The translations under genes were made by a program, and so were the position numbers. This document shows, one piece after another, positions 1 to 8,402 of a DNA stretch of 41,963 bases (the stretch's first letter is position 1; every line of letters begins with the position of its first letter). The stretch lies in contig NZ_JZHZ01000007.1 of the NCBI RefSeq assembly GCF_000963005.1, positions 2,257,590 to 2,299,552 on the forward strand, written 5' to 3'. The notes beneath the pieces were generated by a model. That model was not told the origin of the DNA. It saw nothing but the letters and a program-made list of their open reading frames with translations, and searched no databases. Source of the DNA: Xanthomonas sp. GPE 39. GTDB taxonomy: Bacteria; Pseudomonadota; Gammaproteobacteria; Xanthomonadales; Xanthomonadaceae.

Positions 1-60
1 CTGCTCATGGACACCTCCGAATTAGCCATTTTCCATGGCCTTGAGATGTCTAGGGAACCC
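1..60 (-). other. Possible insertion junction with a new ribosome-binding site and start
   Basis: On the minus strand, similarity to the repeat units stops after the codons for YTVFVD (near position 80). The next bases encode a non-homologous tail and a TAA at 22-24. Downstream, GGAGG (complement of 14-18) sits five bases before an ATG (complement of 6-8) that opens a frame leaving the window. This would fit the left end of an insertion sequence whose transposase starts at position 8, but only eight bases of that frame are visible and no terminal repeat can be verified. Confidence 0.3.
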
Positions 61-3000
61 TGGGCGTATCAGATCGACGAAAACCGTGTACACACCAGTC
101 GCCGGCAGCTCGGACAACACCAATACTCCACTCTTCGTCACCCCCATGCTGCCGAGTAGCGACCCATCCGGGGTATAGACCGTGTAGTAAACAGAAGAAT
201 TGCCATTGAGCGGCAACATGCTCTGCCCCCAAACGTGCAACTCCAGTCCCTGCTGGCCAGCGGTGCCGCTGAAACTCAGACTAGCGTTCTGCCCTCGACG
301 CGTCAGACTCATGGATTTGGGTGTATTCAGGGCTAGGCTATCGGCGAGATCCGCCGAGAGCGTGGCCGTGAACTGCATCGTTTGGTCGCCATCCGAGGGT
401 GGCGACACCACCACTGCATACGTGCCTCCCGCCAGGTTGGACAAGTTGACCTGGCAACCGTTATTGACCACGTAGCAAGACTGAGTGGTCACAACAGTCC
501 CTCTGGAATCGAAGACTTGCAAGGACAACGACGACGCATTCGGCGTCACGATGTCACTCAGCCCCAATCCCAGACTCTGCCCCGCCGTCGCAGTGAAACT
601 CAGGAGGGCATTCTGCCCACGCCGCGTCAGGCTCATGGACTTGGGCGTGTTCAGCACCAGGCTGTCGGCGAGATCGGTCGAGAGCGCCGCTGTGAATTGC
701 ATGGTCTGGTCGCCATCCGACGGCGGCGACAACACCACGGTATATCTACCTCCTACCAGGTTGGAAAGGCTCAACTGACAGCCGTGATAGTAAGCGGAGC
801 AAGACGCGTAGGCCACAGGATTACCTGTAGGATCAATCACCTGCAAATTGATCGGCGACGTCGCATTAGGCGTCACGATGTCGCTCAACGTAAATCCAAG
901 GTACTGCCCCGCCATAGCTGTGAAACTCAGATACACGTTCTGCCCCGGCACAGTGGTGGCGTAGCTGCCCGGCGTGCCGTCGACCGGCGTAGTGCCGTTG
1001 ATGGGCGCGGAGAGCAGTACGGTCGCATTGGCCATCTCGCCGTAATGCGGGTCGACGAAAACCGTGTACGTCCCGTCCACAGGTAGCTTGGGCAGGCTCA
1101 AGGCACCACTTCTCCCTCCCATCCCTCCCACAGCCATGCCGCTCAATTCCGACCCATCCGGCGCGTACACCGTGTAGTAGACATTGGCACTAGCCGGAAC
1201 CGTGCTCTGCCCAGAGACTTGCAACACCAGCCCCTGCTGTCCAGCTTTGCCAATGAAACTCAAGCGAGCATTCTGACCACGCCGTGTCAAGCTCATCGCC
1301 TTGGCCGTGTTCAACGGCAGGCTATCGGCAAGATCGGCCGAGAGCGTGGTCGTGAACTGCATCGTCTGGTCACCATCAGACGGCGGTGACATGACCACGG
1401 TGTACGTGCCTCCCACCAGGTTGGCCAGGTTCACCTGACAGCGGTTAATGGACGCATAGCAGGACTGGGAAGCCACTGCAATACCGCTCGGATCGCTAAC
1501 TTGCAAATAGATGCGCGACGTCGCATTCGGCGTCACGATGTCGCTCAACGCAAATCCGAGATTTTGCCCCGCGGTGGCGGTGAAACTCAGATAAACGTTC
1601 TGCCCCGGCACAGTAGCGGCGTAACTGCCTGGCGTGCCGTCGATAGACGTTGTGCCGTTGATGGGCGCTGAGAGCAGCACGGTCGCATTGACCGTCTCGC
1701 CGTAATACGGATCGACGAAAACCGTGTACGTACCGTCCGCAGGCAACTTGGACAAGCTCAAGGCACCACTTCCAGTAATCTGCACGCTGTTCAACAGCAC
1801 CCCATTCGGCGCGTAGACTGTGTAGTAGACGTACGCATTGGCAGGCACCGTACTCTGCCCAGAAACGCTCAGTGCCAGTCCCTGCTGCCCTGCTTTGCCG
1901 CTGAAGCTCAAACGGGCATTTTGCCCATGTCGCATCAGGCTTATCGCCTTTACCGTGTTCAACGGCAGGCTGTCGACGAGATCACTCGAGAGCGTGGACG
2001 TGAACTGCATCGTCTGGTCCCCGTCTGACGGCGGCGACATCACCACGGTATACGTCCCCCCCACCAGGTTGGACAGGTTCACCTGACAACCGTGATAGGA
2101 CGCGTAGCAATACTGATAGCTCACCGGAGTGCCGTTGGGATCGCGCACTAGCAGATAAATGGGCGAGGTCGTATTTGGCGTCACGATGTCGCTCAACGCC
2201 AAACCGAGGCTCTGCCCCGCCATGGCGGTGAAACTCAGAGACACGTTCTGCCCGGTCACAGTGGTGGCATAACTGCCAGGCGTGCCGTCGACCGGCGTGG
2301 TGTCGTTGATTGGCACCGAAAGCAGCAGAGTCGCATTGGCTGTTTCGCCATAATGAGGATCGACGAAGACCGTGTATGTCCCGTCCGCAGGTAGCTTGGA
2401 CAGGTTCAAGGTCCCGGCTCCATACACTAGTATGCTACTCACTTGCGACCCATCCGGTGCGTAGACTGTGTAGTAGACAGAAGCGCTGGCCGGCGCCGTG
2501 CTCTGACCCGAGACTTGCAGCGCCAATCCCTGCTGTCCCGCTTTGCCACTGAAACTCAAGCGAGCATTCTGACCATGCCGCGTCAGGCTTATCGCCTTGG
2601 CCGTGTTCAAAGGCATGATGTCAGCGATATCGGCCGAGAGCGTGGACGTGAACTGCATCATGTTGCTTCCGTCAGACGGCGGCAACATCACCACGGTATA
2701 CGTCCCGCCCGCCAGGTTCGACAGGTTCACCTGACAGCCGTAATTGGATGCGTAGCAAGACTGGTAGGCGACACCGTTACCTGCGGAATCGCTTACTTTC
2801 AAATTGATAGGCGACGTCGCATTGGGCGTCACAATATCGCTCAACGCCAAACCTAGATTCTGCCCTGCCGTCGCGGTGAAACTCAGATATACGTTCTGCC
2901 CGGGCATGGTCGTCGCATAGCTGCCCGGCGTGCCGTCGACTGGCGCGGTATCGGTGATCGGCGCAGAAAGCAGCACGGTGGCACTGGCTGTCTCGCCGTA

Positions 3001-5331
3001 ATACGGATCGACGAAGACCGTGTACGTCCCGTCAGCAGGCAGCTTGGAAAGGTTCAAGACCCCACTCCCCGTCACCACCATGCTGTTCAACTGCGATCCA
3101 TCCGGAGCGTAGACAGTGTAGTAGACATTGGCACTGGCCGGCGCCGTGCTCTGACCAGAGACTTGCAGCGCCAATCCCTGCTGTCCCGCTTTGCCACTAA
3201 AACTCAAGCGAGCATTCTGCCCACGCCGCATCAAGCTCATCGCCTTTGCCGTATTCAACGACAAACTGTCGGCGAGATCGGCCGAGAGCGTGGACGTGAA
3301 CTGCATCGTCTGGTCCCCGTCCGACGGCGGCGACACGATTGCGGTGTACATGCCTCCAGCAAGGCTGGACAGGTTGACCTGACAGCCTTGATTGAATGCG
3401 TAGCAATATTGGGAGGCCACCGCAGTGCCGCTAGAATCGCGCACTTGCAGATAGATGGGGGACGTCGCATTCGGCGTCACGATATCGCTCAGCGCAAACC
3501 CAAGTTTCTGCCCCGCCATGGCGGTGAAGCTCAGAGATACGTTCTGCCCAGGCTCGGTGGTTGTGTAACTGCCTGGCGTGCCGTCAACCGGCATGGTGTC
3601 GGTGATAGGCGAGGAGAAAAGTAGGGTCGCGTTGGCAGTCTCACCGTAATACGGATCGACAAAAACCGTGTACACACCGTCCACAGGCAACTTGGACAGA
3701 CTCAATGACCCGCTCAAACTGCCCGCCACCGTCGTGATGTTCAACAGCGACCCATCCGGCGCGTAGACTGTGTAATAGACATTGGCATTGGTCGGCATGG
3801 TGCTCTGCCCCGAGACTTGCAGCGCCAGTCCCTGCTGTCCCGCTTTGCCGCTGAAAGTCAATCGGCCATTTTGTCCATACCGCGTCAGGCTCATCACCTT
3901 GGCTGTGTTCAACGGCAGGTTGCCGACGAAATCCGTCGAGAGCGTAGCCTTGAACTGCATCGTCTGGTCGCCATCTAAAAGCGGCGTCACCAAAACGGTA
4001 TAGGCTCCCCCCTGCAAGTTGGATAGGTTCACTTGGCAGCCGTGATTGGATACATAGCAATCCCGGTAAACCACACCAGACCCAATAGAATCAATAACCT
4101 GCAACGTAATATATGTAGATGCAACGATGTCGCTCAGGCCAAGACCAAGATTCTGACCTTTTACTGCGTTGAAAACGAATCGCTTGCTTTGTGCGGTGCC
4201 GGTGAGTGGCTGAGCTAAAACAGCCCCATCGACCCCAAGCAACACTGCTTTTTCGACCGCAAGTTGCCACGTCGCAGGTGCCTGGGACGGCTGCAAAAGC
4301 ACCATATAGGTGCCGCTGACCGAAGTTCTTGGCAGATGCGCACTAGGATTTTTGACATTCACCCAGCCAGAGGCCAGCGTAGCGTTCGTCGGGCCATAAA
4401 CGGTGTAGTTGACCGATACCCCACCCAACCCACTGAACTGCAGACTTGGATAATCGCCGGCCGTCAGATCGTAGAGCACCGCAAGCGAATTTCCCGCTGT
4501 AGTGACACTCATGGGCTGAGGTGCACCCCCAATGGTCAAGCGTTTGATCGATTCAATCTGCGTCTTATCGACTAATGGCGGAACGACCACCACATCCTGC
4601 GCGCTTGTCGCAGAACCATATGGCGTGGTCACGGTGACCTTACCGCTGCCAACGTTGGCCGGTGCCGGGAAGACAATCGCGGTGTTCGATAATGTCGTCG
4701 GCGATACTTGGCGTGCGTTGAGCAAGGTCGAGGTCTGCCCCTGCGCCGGCAAAAACCCTTTACCCGTGACGGTGACCGATTCGCCAATCGCCAGCAAGGT
4801 GGGCGCGACTGTGTCGATGGTCGGAGCTGTTGCTGCAGGGTCCACGACGAAGTTCATGGCGCTGCTGGCCGTAGCACTGCCAACGGTGATCGCAATGGGG
4901 CCGGTGGTGGCGCCGGAGGGTACGACCACGGTCAGTTCGGTGCTGCTGGCAGTCGATACTGTCGCCGCCACGCCATTGAACTGGACCGCGTTCTGGCTGG
5001 CGGTCGCGCTGAAGCCTTGGCCCTTGATCGTGACCGATGTGCCTGGCGCGCCACGCCCTGGACTGAAGGCGAAAATCGCCAGTTGGCCGGCAATCGTATC
5101 GACCGCGACCAAGTTGCCGATATTGTCGTAACTGTAGCGAGCGCTACCGCCAGTATCGTTGCTGGTCGCAACCAGCCGCCCGCCCGCGTCGTACACGTAG
5201 GACGTCGCCAACGCGCACAGCGAACACAGCAATAAGCCGATCAATACACCCAGTGAGCCTGCGACACGCCACCGAATACCCTGGGCCGCCTTACCAAACG
5301 ATAGAACACGCTCCATCAATCGCCTTTCCAT
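22..5331 (-). CDS. Giant exported YD/IPT-TIG repeat protein, probably 3'-truncated
   Basis: About 1769 residues. The ATG at 5331 is preferred because AGGGGA lies about nine bases upstream; an in-frame TTG at 5358 is the alternative. An N-terminal signal or anchor segment (SLGVLIGLLLCSLCALA) is followed by two YD motifs (YVYDAGGRLVA, YSYDNIGNLVA). Two IPT/TIG beta-sandwich domains follow (roughly residues 85-165 and 170-250), then a long array of beta-rich domains of about 108 residues in two alternating types. Type A carries GQQGLALQVSGQST and YYTVYAPDGS; type B carries GLALSDIVTPNATS and CQVNLSNL, with Cys pairs. The protein is probably secreted and adhesive or surface-exposed. YD and TIG motifs at the N-terminus recall proteins that continue into an RHS core, but no RHS core is present. 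The last A domain stops mid-fold after YTVFVD and ends in an unrelated 16-residue tail, which suggests truncation. Function unknown. Confidence 0.8.
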   Translation of the reverse strand: MERRLMERVLSFGKAAQGIRWRVAGSLGVLIGLLLCSLCALATSYVYDAGGRLVATSNDTGGSARYSYDNIGNLVAVDTIAGQLAIFAFSPGRGAPGTSVTIKGQGFSATASQNAVQFNGVAATVSTASSTELTVVVPSGATTGPIAITVGSATASSAMNFVVDPAATAPTIDTVAPTLLAIGESVTVTGKGFLPAQGQTSTLLNARQVSPTTLSNTAIVFPAPANVGSGKVTVTTPYGSATSAQDVVVVPPLVDKTQIESIKRLTIGGAPQPMSVTTAGNSLAVLYDLTAGDYPSLQFSGLGGVSVNYTVYGPTNATLASGWVNVKNPSAHLPRTSVSGTYMVLLQPSQAPATWQLAVEKAVLLGVDGAVLAQPLTGTAQSKRFVFNAVKGQNLGLGLSDIVASTYITLQVIDSIGSGVVYRDCYVSNHGCQVNLSNLQGGAYTVLVTPLLDGDQTMQFKATLSTDFVGNLPLNTAKVMSLTRYGQNGRLTFSGKAGQQGLALQVSGQSTMPTNANVYYTVYAPDGSLLNITTVAGSLSGSLSLSKLPVDGVYTVFVDPYYGETANATLLFSSPITDTMPVDGTPGSYTTTEPGQNVSLSFTAMAGQKLGFALSDIVTPNATSPIYLQVRDSSGTAVASQYCYAFNQGCQVNLSSLAGGMYTAIVSPPSDGDQTMQFTSTLSADLADSLSLNTAKAMSLMRRGQNARLSFSGKAGQQGLALQVSGQSTAPASANVYYTVYAPDGSQLNSMVVTGSGVLNLSKLPADGTYTVFVDPYYGETASATVLLSAPITDTAPVDGTPGSYATTMPGQNVYLSFTATAGQNLGLALSDIVTPNATSPINLKVSDSAGNGVAYQSCYASNYGCQVNLSNLAGGTYTVVMLPPSDGSNMMQFTSTLSADIADIMPLNTAKAISLTRHGQNARLSFSGKAGQQGLALQVSGQSTAPASASVYYTVYAPDGSQVSSILVYGAGTLNLSKLPADGTYTVFVDPHYGETANATLLLSVPINDTTPVDGTPGSYATTVTGQNVSLSFTAMAGQSLGLALSDIVTPNTTSPIYLLVRDPNGTPVSYQYCYASYHGCQVNLSNLVGGTYTVVMSPPSDGDQTMQFTSTLSSDLVDSLPLNTVKAISLMRHGQNARLSFSGKAGQQGLALSVSGQSTVPANAYVYYTVYAPNGVLLNSVQITGSGALSLSKLPADGTYTVFVDPYYGETVNATVLLSAPINGTTSIDGTPGSYAATVPGQNVYLSFTATAGQNLGFALSDIVTPNATSRIYLQVSDPSGIAVASQSCYASINRCQVNLANLVGGTYTVVMSPPSDGDQTMQFTTTLSADLADSLPLNTAKAMSLTRRGQNARLSFIGKAGQQGLVLQVSGQSTVPASANVYYTVYAPDGSELSGMAVGGMGGRSGALSLPKLPVDGTYTVFVDPHYGEMANATVLLSAPINGTTPVDGTPGSYATTVPGQNVYLSFTAMAGQYLGFTLSDIVTPNATSPINLQVIDPTGNPVAYASCSAYYHGCQLSLSNLVGGRYTVVLSPPSDGDQTMQFTAALSTDLADSLVLNTPKSMSLTRRGQNALLSFTATAGQSLGLGLSDIVTPNASSLSLQVFDSRGTVVTTQSCYVVNNGCQVNLSNLAGGTYAVVVSPPSDGDQTMQFTATLSADLADSLALNTPKSMSLTRRGQNASLSFSGTAGQQGLELHVWGQSMLPLNGNSSVYYTVYTPDGSLLGSMGVTKSGVLVLSELPATGVYTVFVDLIRPGFPRHLKAMENG
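85..4203 (-). repeat. Tandem domain array, 648-bp period (2 x 324 bp)
   Basis: The conserved codons for [MI]SL[TM]R.GQN recur on the minus strand with their first codon at 310-312, 634-636, 1294-1296, 1942-1944, 2590-2592, 3238-3240 and 3892-3894. Spacings are 324, 660, 648, 648, 648 and 654 bases. The unit is therefore a two-domain (A+B) module of 216 codons, and the 324-base step is one half-unit. All length differences are multiples of three. DNA similarity between units is high over long stretches, so the array grew by recent in-frame duplication. In protein order it reads A0 B0, five AB pairs, an extra B, then a truncated A; A0, upstream of 4203, is strongly diverged. Confidence 0.85.
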
Positions 5332-5441
5332 GCGACATCTTCCCCTATGAACTATCAATTGGCAGCCGCTCGTAAGCGGAATGATCCTGGCCCCCCGGCT
5401 CCTTTATACTAGATAACTCCCGACAACATTTCCACCTCCAT

Positions 5442-6512
5442 ATGCGACGGATCGTCTGGCTCGGCCTGCTTGCAGGGACCGCACTCACCATCGGGGCTGC
5501 AGCCTATGCGCTCACCTCCCTGCAGCAGCGAGAAAAACATCAGGCCGCTCTAGCCACCTCAGCGCTTGGCAGTGCGCTGTTCCATGACACTTCATTAAGT
5601 GCGACCGGCACACTGGCCTGCGCAACGTGCCATCGTGCGGATTATGCTTTCACCCAACCCGAGGCGGTTCCGCATCTGGACGGCGGCCGTGTCGGCACAC
5701 GTAATGCGCCCAGCCTGCTGGACCTGCCGTATTTCCAGCATTACTTCTGGGATGGGCGGGAAGACCATATTCAACGCGTGGCGGTCGCCGCTTTCACCAA
5801 CCGAGCGGAAATGGCGCAGCCAGACATGGCGGCAGTGGTCGACCTACTGCGCCGCCAACCAGCCTATCGGCAGCGCTTTCAAGCATCCTTCGGCGATGAC
5901 AACATCGATGAGGCGCGCATTTCGCGCGCGATCCTAGCCTATCTCAACTCTGTCGCCATCGGGCATAGCCGTTACGATGCCTATGCCGCCGGTAACACCA
6001 GCGCGCTGACAGAATCAGAACAGCGCGGCCTGGCGATCTTCCGCGATAAAGCCGACTGCGCGGCGTGCCATCGGCTCGACGGCACGCCGGCAAGTTTCAC
6101 CGACAATCGCTTTCATCACTCCAATGTCGGCCTGGAACAACTGGCAGGCCACGTAAAAACCACCATCGCGGCCTTTCAAGCCAAACGGCAGCAGGGAATT
6201 CCGCTTGCCGAATTGGTGCTCTCGGATCCGGAGATGGCGGCGCTAGGGCGTTTCGCCGTGGACGGCCAAGGCGAAAACCTGTCGGCCTACCGCACGCCCA
6301 CGCTGCGCAATGTCACCCGCACCGCGCCTTATATGCACGACGGCAGTGTGCCGTCTCTGGATGCGGCAATACAACGGGAAATCTATTACCGCAGCCTCAC
6401 GCGCGGCACCCCGATCACGCTGACGACACAGGAGCAAAGCGACCTGCGCGCCTTCCTATCTGCACTTGAGGACGCTACAGCGCGGAGCGCTCACGCACCC
6501 GGTGCAGAGTGA
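5442..6512 (+). CDS. Di-haem cytochrome c peroxidase / MauG-family protein
   Basis: 356 residues, close to the usual size of bacterial di-haem peroxidases. Residues 5-24 form a hydrophobic export signal or anchor, so it acts in the periplasm. Two c-type haem sites are visible: CATCH (C60, C63, H64) and CAACH (C206, C209, H210). The motif APYMHDGS near residue 305 resembles the segment carrying the distal Met ligand of the electron-transfer haem. The family either reduces hydrogen peroxide with electrons from small cytochromes or, as in MauG, oxidises protein side chains; sequence alone does not decide between them. A TATACT at 5405-5410 could be a -10 element, but no convincing -35 was found. 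Its end overlaps the convergent lipoprotein gene by 22 bases. Confidence 0.88.
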   Translation: MRRIVWLGLLAGTALTIGAAAYALTSLQQREKHQAALATSALGSALFHDTSLSATGTLACATCHRADYAFTQPEAVPHLDGGRVGTRNAPSLLDLPYFQHYFWDGREDHIQRVAVAAFTNRAEMAQPDMAAVVDLLRRQPAYRQRFQASFGDDNIDEARISRAILAYLNSVAIGHSRYDAYAAGNTSALTESEQRGLAIFRDKADCAACHRLDGTPASFTDNRFHHSNVGLEQLAGHVKTTIAAFQAKRQQGIPLAELVLSDPEMAALGRFAVDGQGENLSAYRTPTLRNVTRTAPYMHDGSVPSLDAAIQREIYYRSLTRGTPITLTTQEQSDLRAFLSALEDATARSAHAPGAE

Positions 6513-6967
6513 CCGCCCGCGTTTTCCGGCACGACATCGAATTCGCGCTGGAAGACTTTCCCTGCCTGACCCAGGCGGGCCTCCAGCAGATGCCGGCCCG
6601 ACGTCCAGGATTGTGCTGGTTTGAACTCGAAACGCGCCGACTCCGCCCCTGCCGCGATGACGGCATGTTGTTCGCCAACCGTCTTGCCGTTGGACACATC
6701 AATCAGGCGCAGCGAGAGAGGCTGTGGCTCGCGCGCGGCAGCATTCAACGCCACAGTGGCGACCACCGTGGTCTGCGGCGTAACCGGCTTAGGGGGCTGA
6801 CCCGCATTGAGCGTACCGCTTTCCCCGCCCAGCAGAATCTGCCGAATCGCCACCGCCCCCTGCGCAGCCGACGCCTGCGCCGCTGCGCCAGCCCCCGAAC
6901 CTGCGCCCGTGCAACCGCACAACGCGACGGCCACCATAAGCATACTTGCATACAACGGCTTGCTCAT
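6491..6967 (-). CDS. Small putative lipoprotein of unknown function
   Basis: 158 residues when started at the ATG at 6967, which has a clear AAAAGGAG site upstream. A longer frame reaching 7012 lacks such a site. Residues 5-18 are hydrophobic and end in the lipobox L16-C17-G18-C19, so C19 is probably lipidated. An Ala/Gly-rich linker follows. The rest is beta-rich (PLSLRLIDVSNGKTVGEQ, then SARFEFKPAQSW and HLLEARLGQAGKVFQREFDV), which looks like one immunoglobulin-like or accessory beta domain. It converges on the di-haem cytochrome gene and shares 22 bases with it, so the two genes cannot both have separate terminators. No family was recognised with certainty. Confidence 0.7.
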   Translation of the reverse strand: MSKPLYASMLMVAVALCGCTGAGSGAGAAAQASAAQGAVAIRQILLGGESGTLNAGQPPKPVTPQTTVVATVALNAAAREPQPLSLRLIDVSNGKTVGEQHAVIAAGAESARFEFKPAQSWTSGRHLLEARLGQAGKVFQREFDVVPENAGGHSAPGA

Positions 6968-7008
6968 TTTCGACTCCTTTTTTATGTCCCAGTTTCGGCG
7001 CGATTCTA

Positions 7009-7380
7009 TCAATAATCAGCCGTCCAAATGGCATCGCGCTTGCCGTTGCATCGTGTTTGCACCGCGACACCATCTGGCTTGCCCGCAAGCGACTCGAAAT
7101 ACCCTACTGCAACGCATACTTCTATCCGGACTTTAATCGCATCCATACCAGTCGCTCGCGAACTCACGGTGCACACTTTGACATGACCTACTTCGAGGGA
7201 GCCATCGCCATTGGATTCAACGCGCGACCGCAGTGCCGAGACGTTGCGGCCCGAACAAATACTCCTTGCCGCTCAAAGTGCAAGTCCACTGCAGCACCAG
7301 CGAATCGTCGCCTAGCTTTTTCCGTCGCCACAATACCCTTAGGTCGATACCACGCCATCCATGGGCCGCAGCGCTTTCAT
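7009..7380 (-). pseudogene. Decayed hypothetical gene with at least one frameshift
   Basis: Reading the minus strand gives protein-like sequence in two frames that join near 7218-7226. The upstream frame reads RGIDLRVLWRRKK, then DDSLVLQWTC, SGKEYLFGPQRLGTAVAR and a stop. The other frame continues RVESNGDGSLEVGHVKVC, then MDAIKVRIEVCVAVGYF, and ends KRDAIWTADY before TGA at 7009-7011. A one-base shift would fuse them into about 115-120 residues with several cysteines. No intact start is visible. The remnant lies just upstream of, and in the same direction as, the lipoprotein gene, so it may once have been its operon partner. The family is not recognised. The call rests on residue patterns only. 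Confidence 0.45.
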
Positions 7381-7511
7381 TGCACGCAGCCAATCACCAC
7401 CGTTTTTTCGTGGCTCCGTCATATCCCGCTGTACAGCGCCAGCATGAACATATTCGCACACTGGACGAGCTAATATTCAGCGCCACAAGCACAGCACAAC
7501 CGTGCCTGACG

Positions 7512-8120
7512 TCAATCCGCAGATGCGGTGAGCGGCTCGATCCGGATTGCCAAGACTTCTCCACCGCCGCTCAAAGCAAAGCGCTGTCGCGCATCGGCAG
7601 CCAACCATGCGCTGTCGCCAGCTTCTAGCGGCGGCAATCCACTGGCGTCGTCGAAGTGTGCCTGCCCTGCAAGTAAGTAAACGATCCAGGCAACTCCGGG
7701 TTCGGCAAAGAACAGCATTGACCCAACCAGAGGCCGGTGCAGCACCTGCGTGCGCACGCGGTCACGACGCCACATGACGTTGAAATCGTGGGTCGGGCCT
7801 GCGAGTAGTTCGCCACGTAATGGACGCTCGCCTGCAAAGCGCAAGCGTGCGCAAGGCTGCTGCAACACGTGCTGGACACCATCCTCGAAACACAGGCGCA
7901 CACCTTCGCCTTGCAGTAGGACCAGCTCGCGATCAATTCCTGGAAAAACCGAAAACGCGGCGTCCTGCTCGATCTCGGCGATCGACAGGCGCAACACCCA
8001 CTGCTCGCCTGACATCGGCAAGCAGAGGATTTCCCAGGTCCAACCGAGTCCGTTGCGCCAGCGTTCGCGGCGATAACTGTTGGCGGGAATCACCCGCGCA
8101 GAGAGGTTGCACCAATCCAT
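7512..8120 (-). CDS. hutD: HutD/Ves-family cupin protein
   Basis: 202 residues from the ATG at 8120, the usual length of HutD. Another ATG at 8150 would add ten residues, and neither start has a strong ribosome-binding site. The opening RVIPANSYRRERWRNGLG with WTWEI is typical of the HutD/Ves family, a double-barrel cupin fold often encoded with histidine-degradation genes and thought to tune that pathway. Further family-like segments are AAFSVFPGIDRELVLLQGEG, AGPTHDFNVM, and the C-terminal beta strands ending in AIRIEP. No other hut gene lies in this window, so here it stands alone between a decayed gene and comEA. Confidence 0.8.
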   Translation of the reverse strand: MDWCNLSARVIPANSYRRERWRNGLGWTWEILCLPMSGEQWVLRLSIAEIEQDAAFSVFPGIDRELVLLQGEGVRLCFEDGVQHVLQQPCARLRFAGERPLRGELLAGPTHDFNVMWRRDRVRTQVLHRPLVGSMLFFAEPGVAWIVYLLAGQAHFDDASGLPPLEAGDSAWLAADARQRFALSGGGEVLAIRIEPLTASAD

Positions 8121-8254
8121 GAGTGCATTCTGCACGATTCCAAGCGCCATACCTGCATCGTGCCGCGCATGCACGGATTGCACTACATCGTCTTTCATCG
8201 CAGCGCTCACATCATTTTGGAGATGTGGATTCACAACGTCGGCAAACCACCCAC

Positions 8255-8301
8255 CAAAAAACATCGCCCGGCTGCACGTCAATGTGCACCACCGGGCGAT
8301 G
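8255..8301 (-). terminator. Strong intrinsic terminator downstream of comEA
   Basis: CATCGCCCGG at 8262-8271 pairs perfectly with CCGGGCGATG at 8292-8301. Inside this ten-base stem TGCAC (8273-8277) pairs with GTGCA (8284-8288). On the minus strand the stem is followed at once by six T residues, the classical layout of a rho-independent terminator. It lies about 100 bases after the comEA stop and 110-130 bases before the hutD start, so it should insulate hutD from comEA transcription. Confidence 0.75.
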
Positions 8302-8402
8302 ATGTACTTCCATGTCGGCGTCCTGCCATCCCGCAAGCATCCTGCTCAGCAAGGTCGTGGCCGCGCATCCAGCGCCAACCCTATCCTCTCCTTGAAATCC
8401 CT

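Noticed and set aside
310-3894. Regular spacing of repeats considered as CRISPR or satellite
   Set aside because: The units are protein-coding, 648 bases long and in frame; there are no short repeats with unique spacers.
5405-5410. TATACT as promoter of the di-haem cytochrome gene
   Set aside because: No acceptable -35 at normal spacing; noted in the gene entry only.
8252-8336. Minus-strand frame MEVHHRPVVHIDVQPGDVFW across the hairpin
   Set aside because: It ends without family support, and the perfect stem with six T residues explains the sequence better as a terminator.
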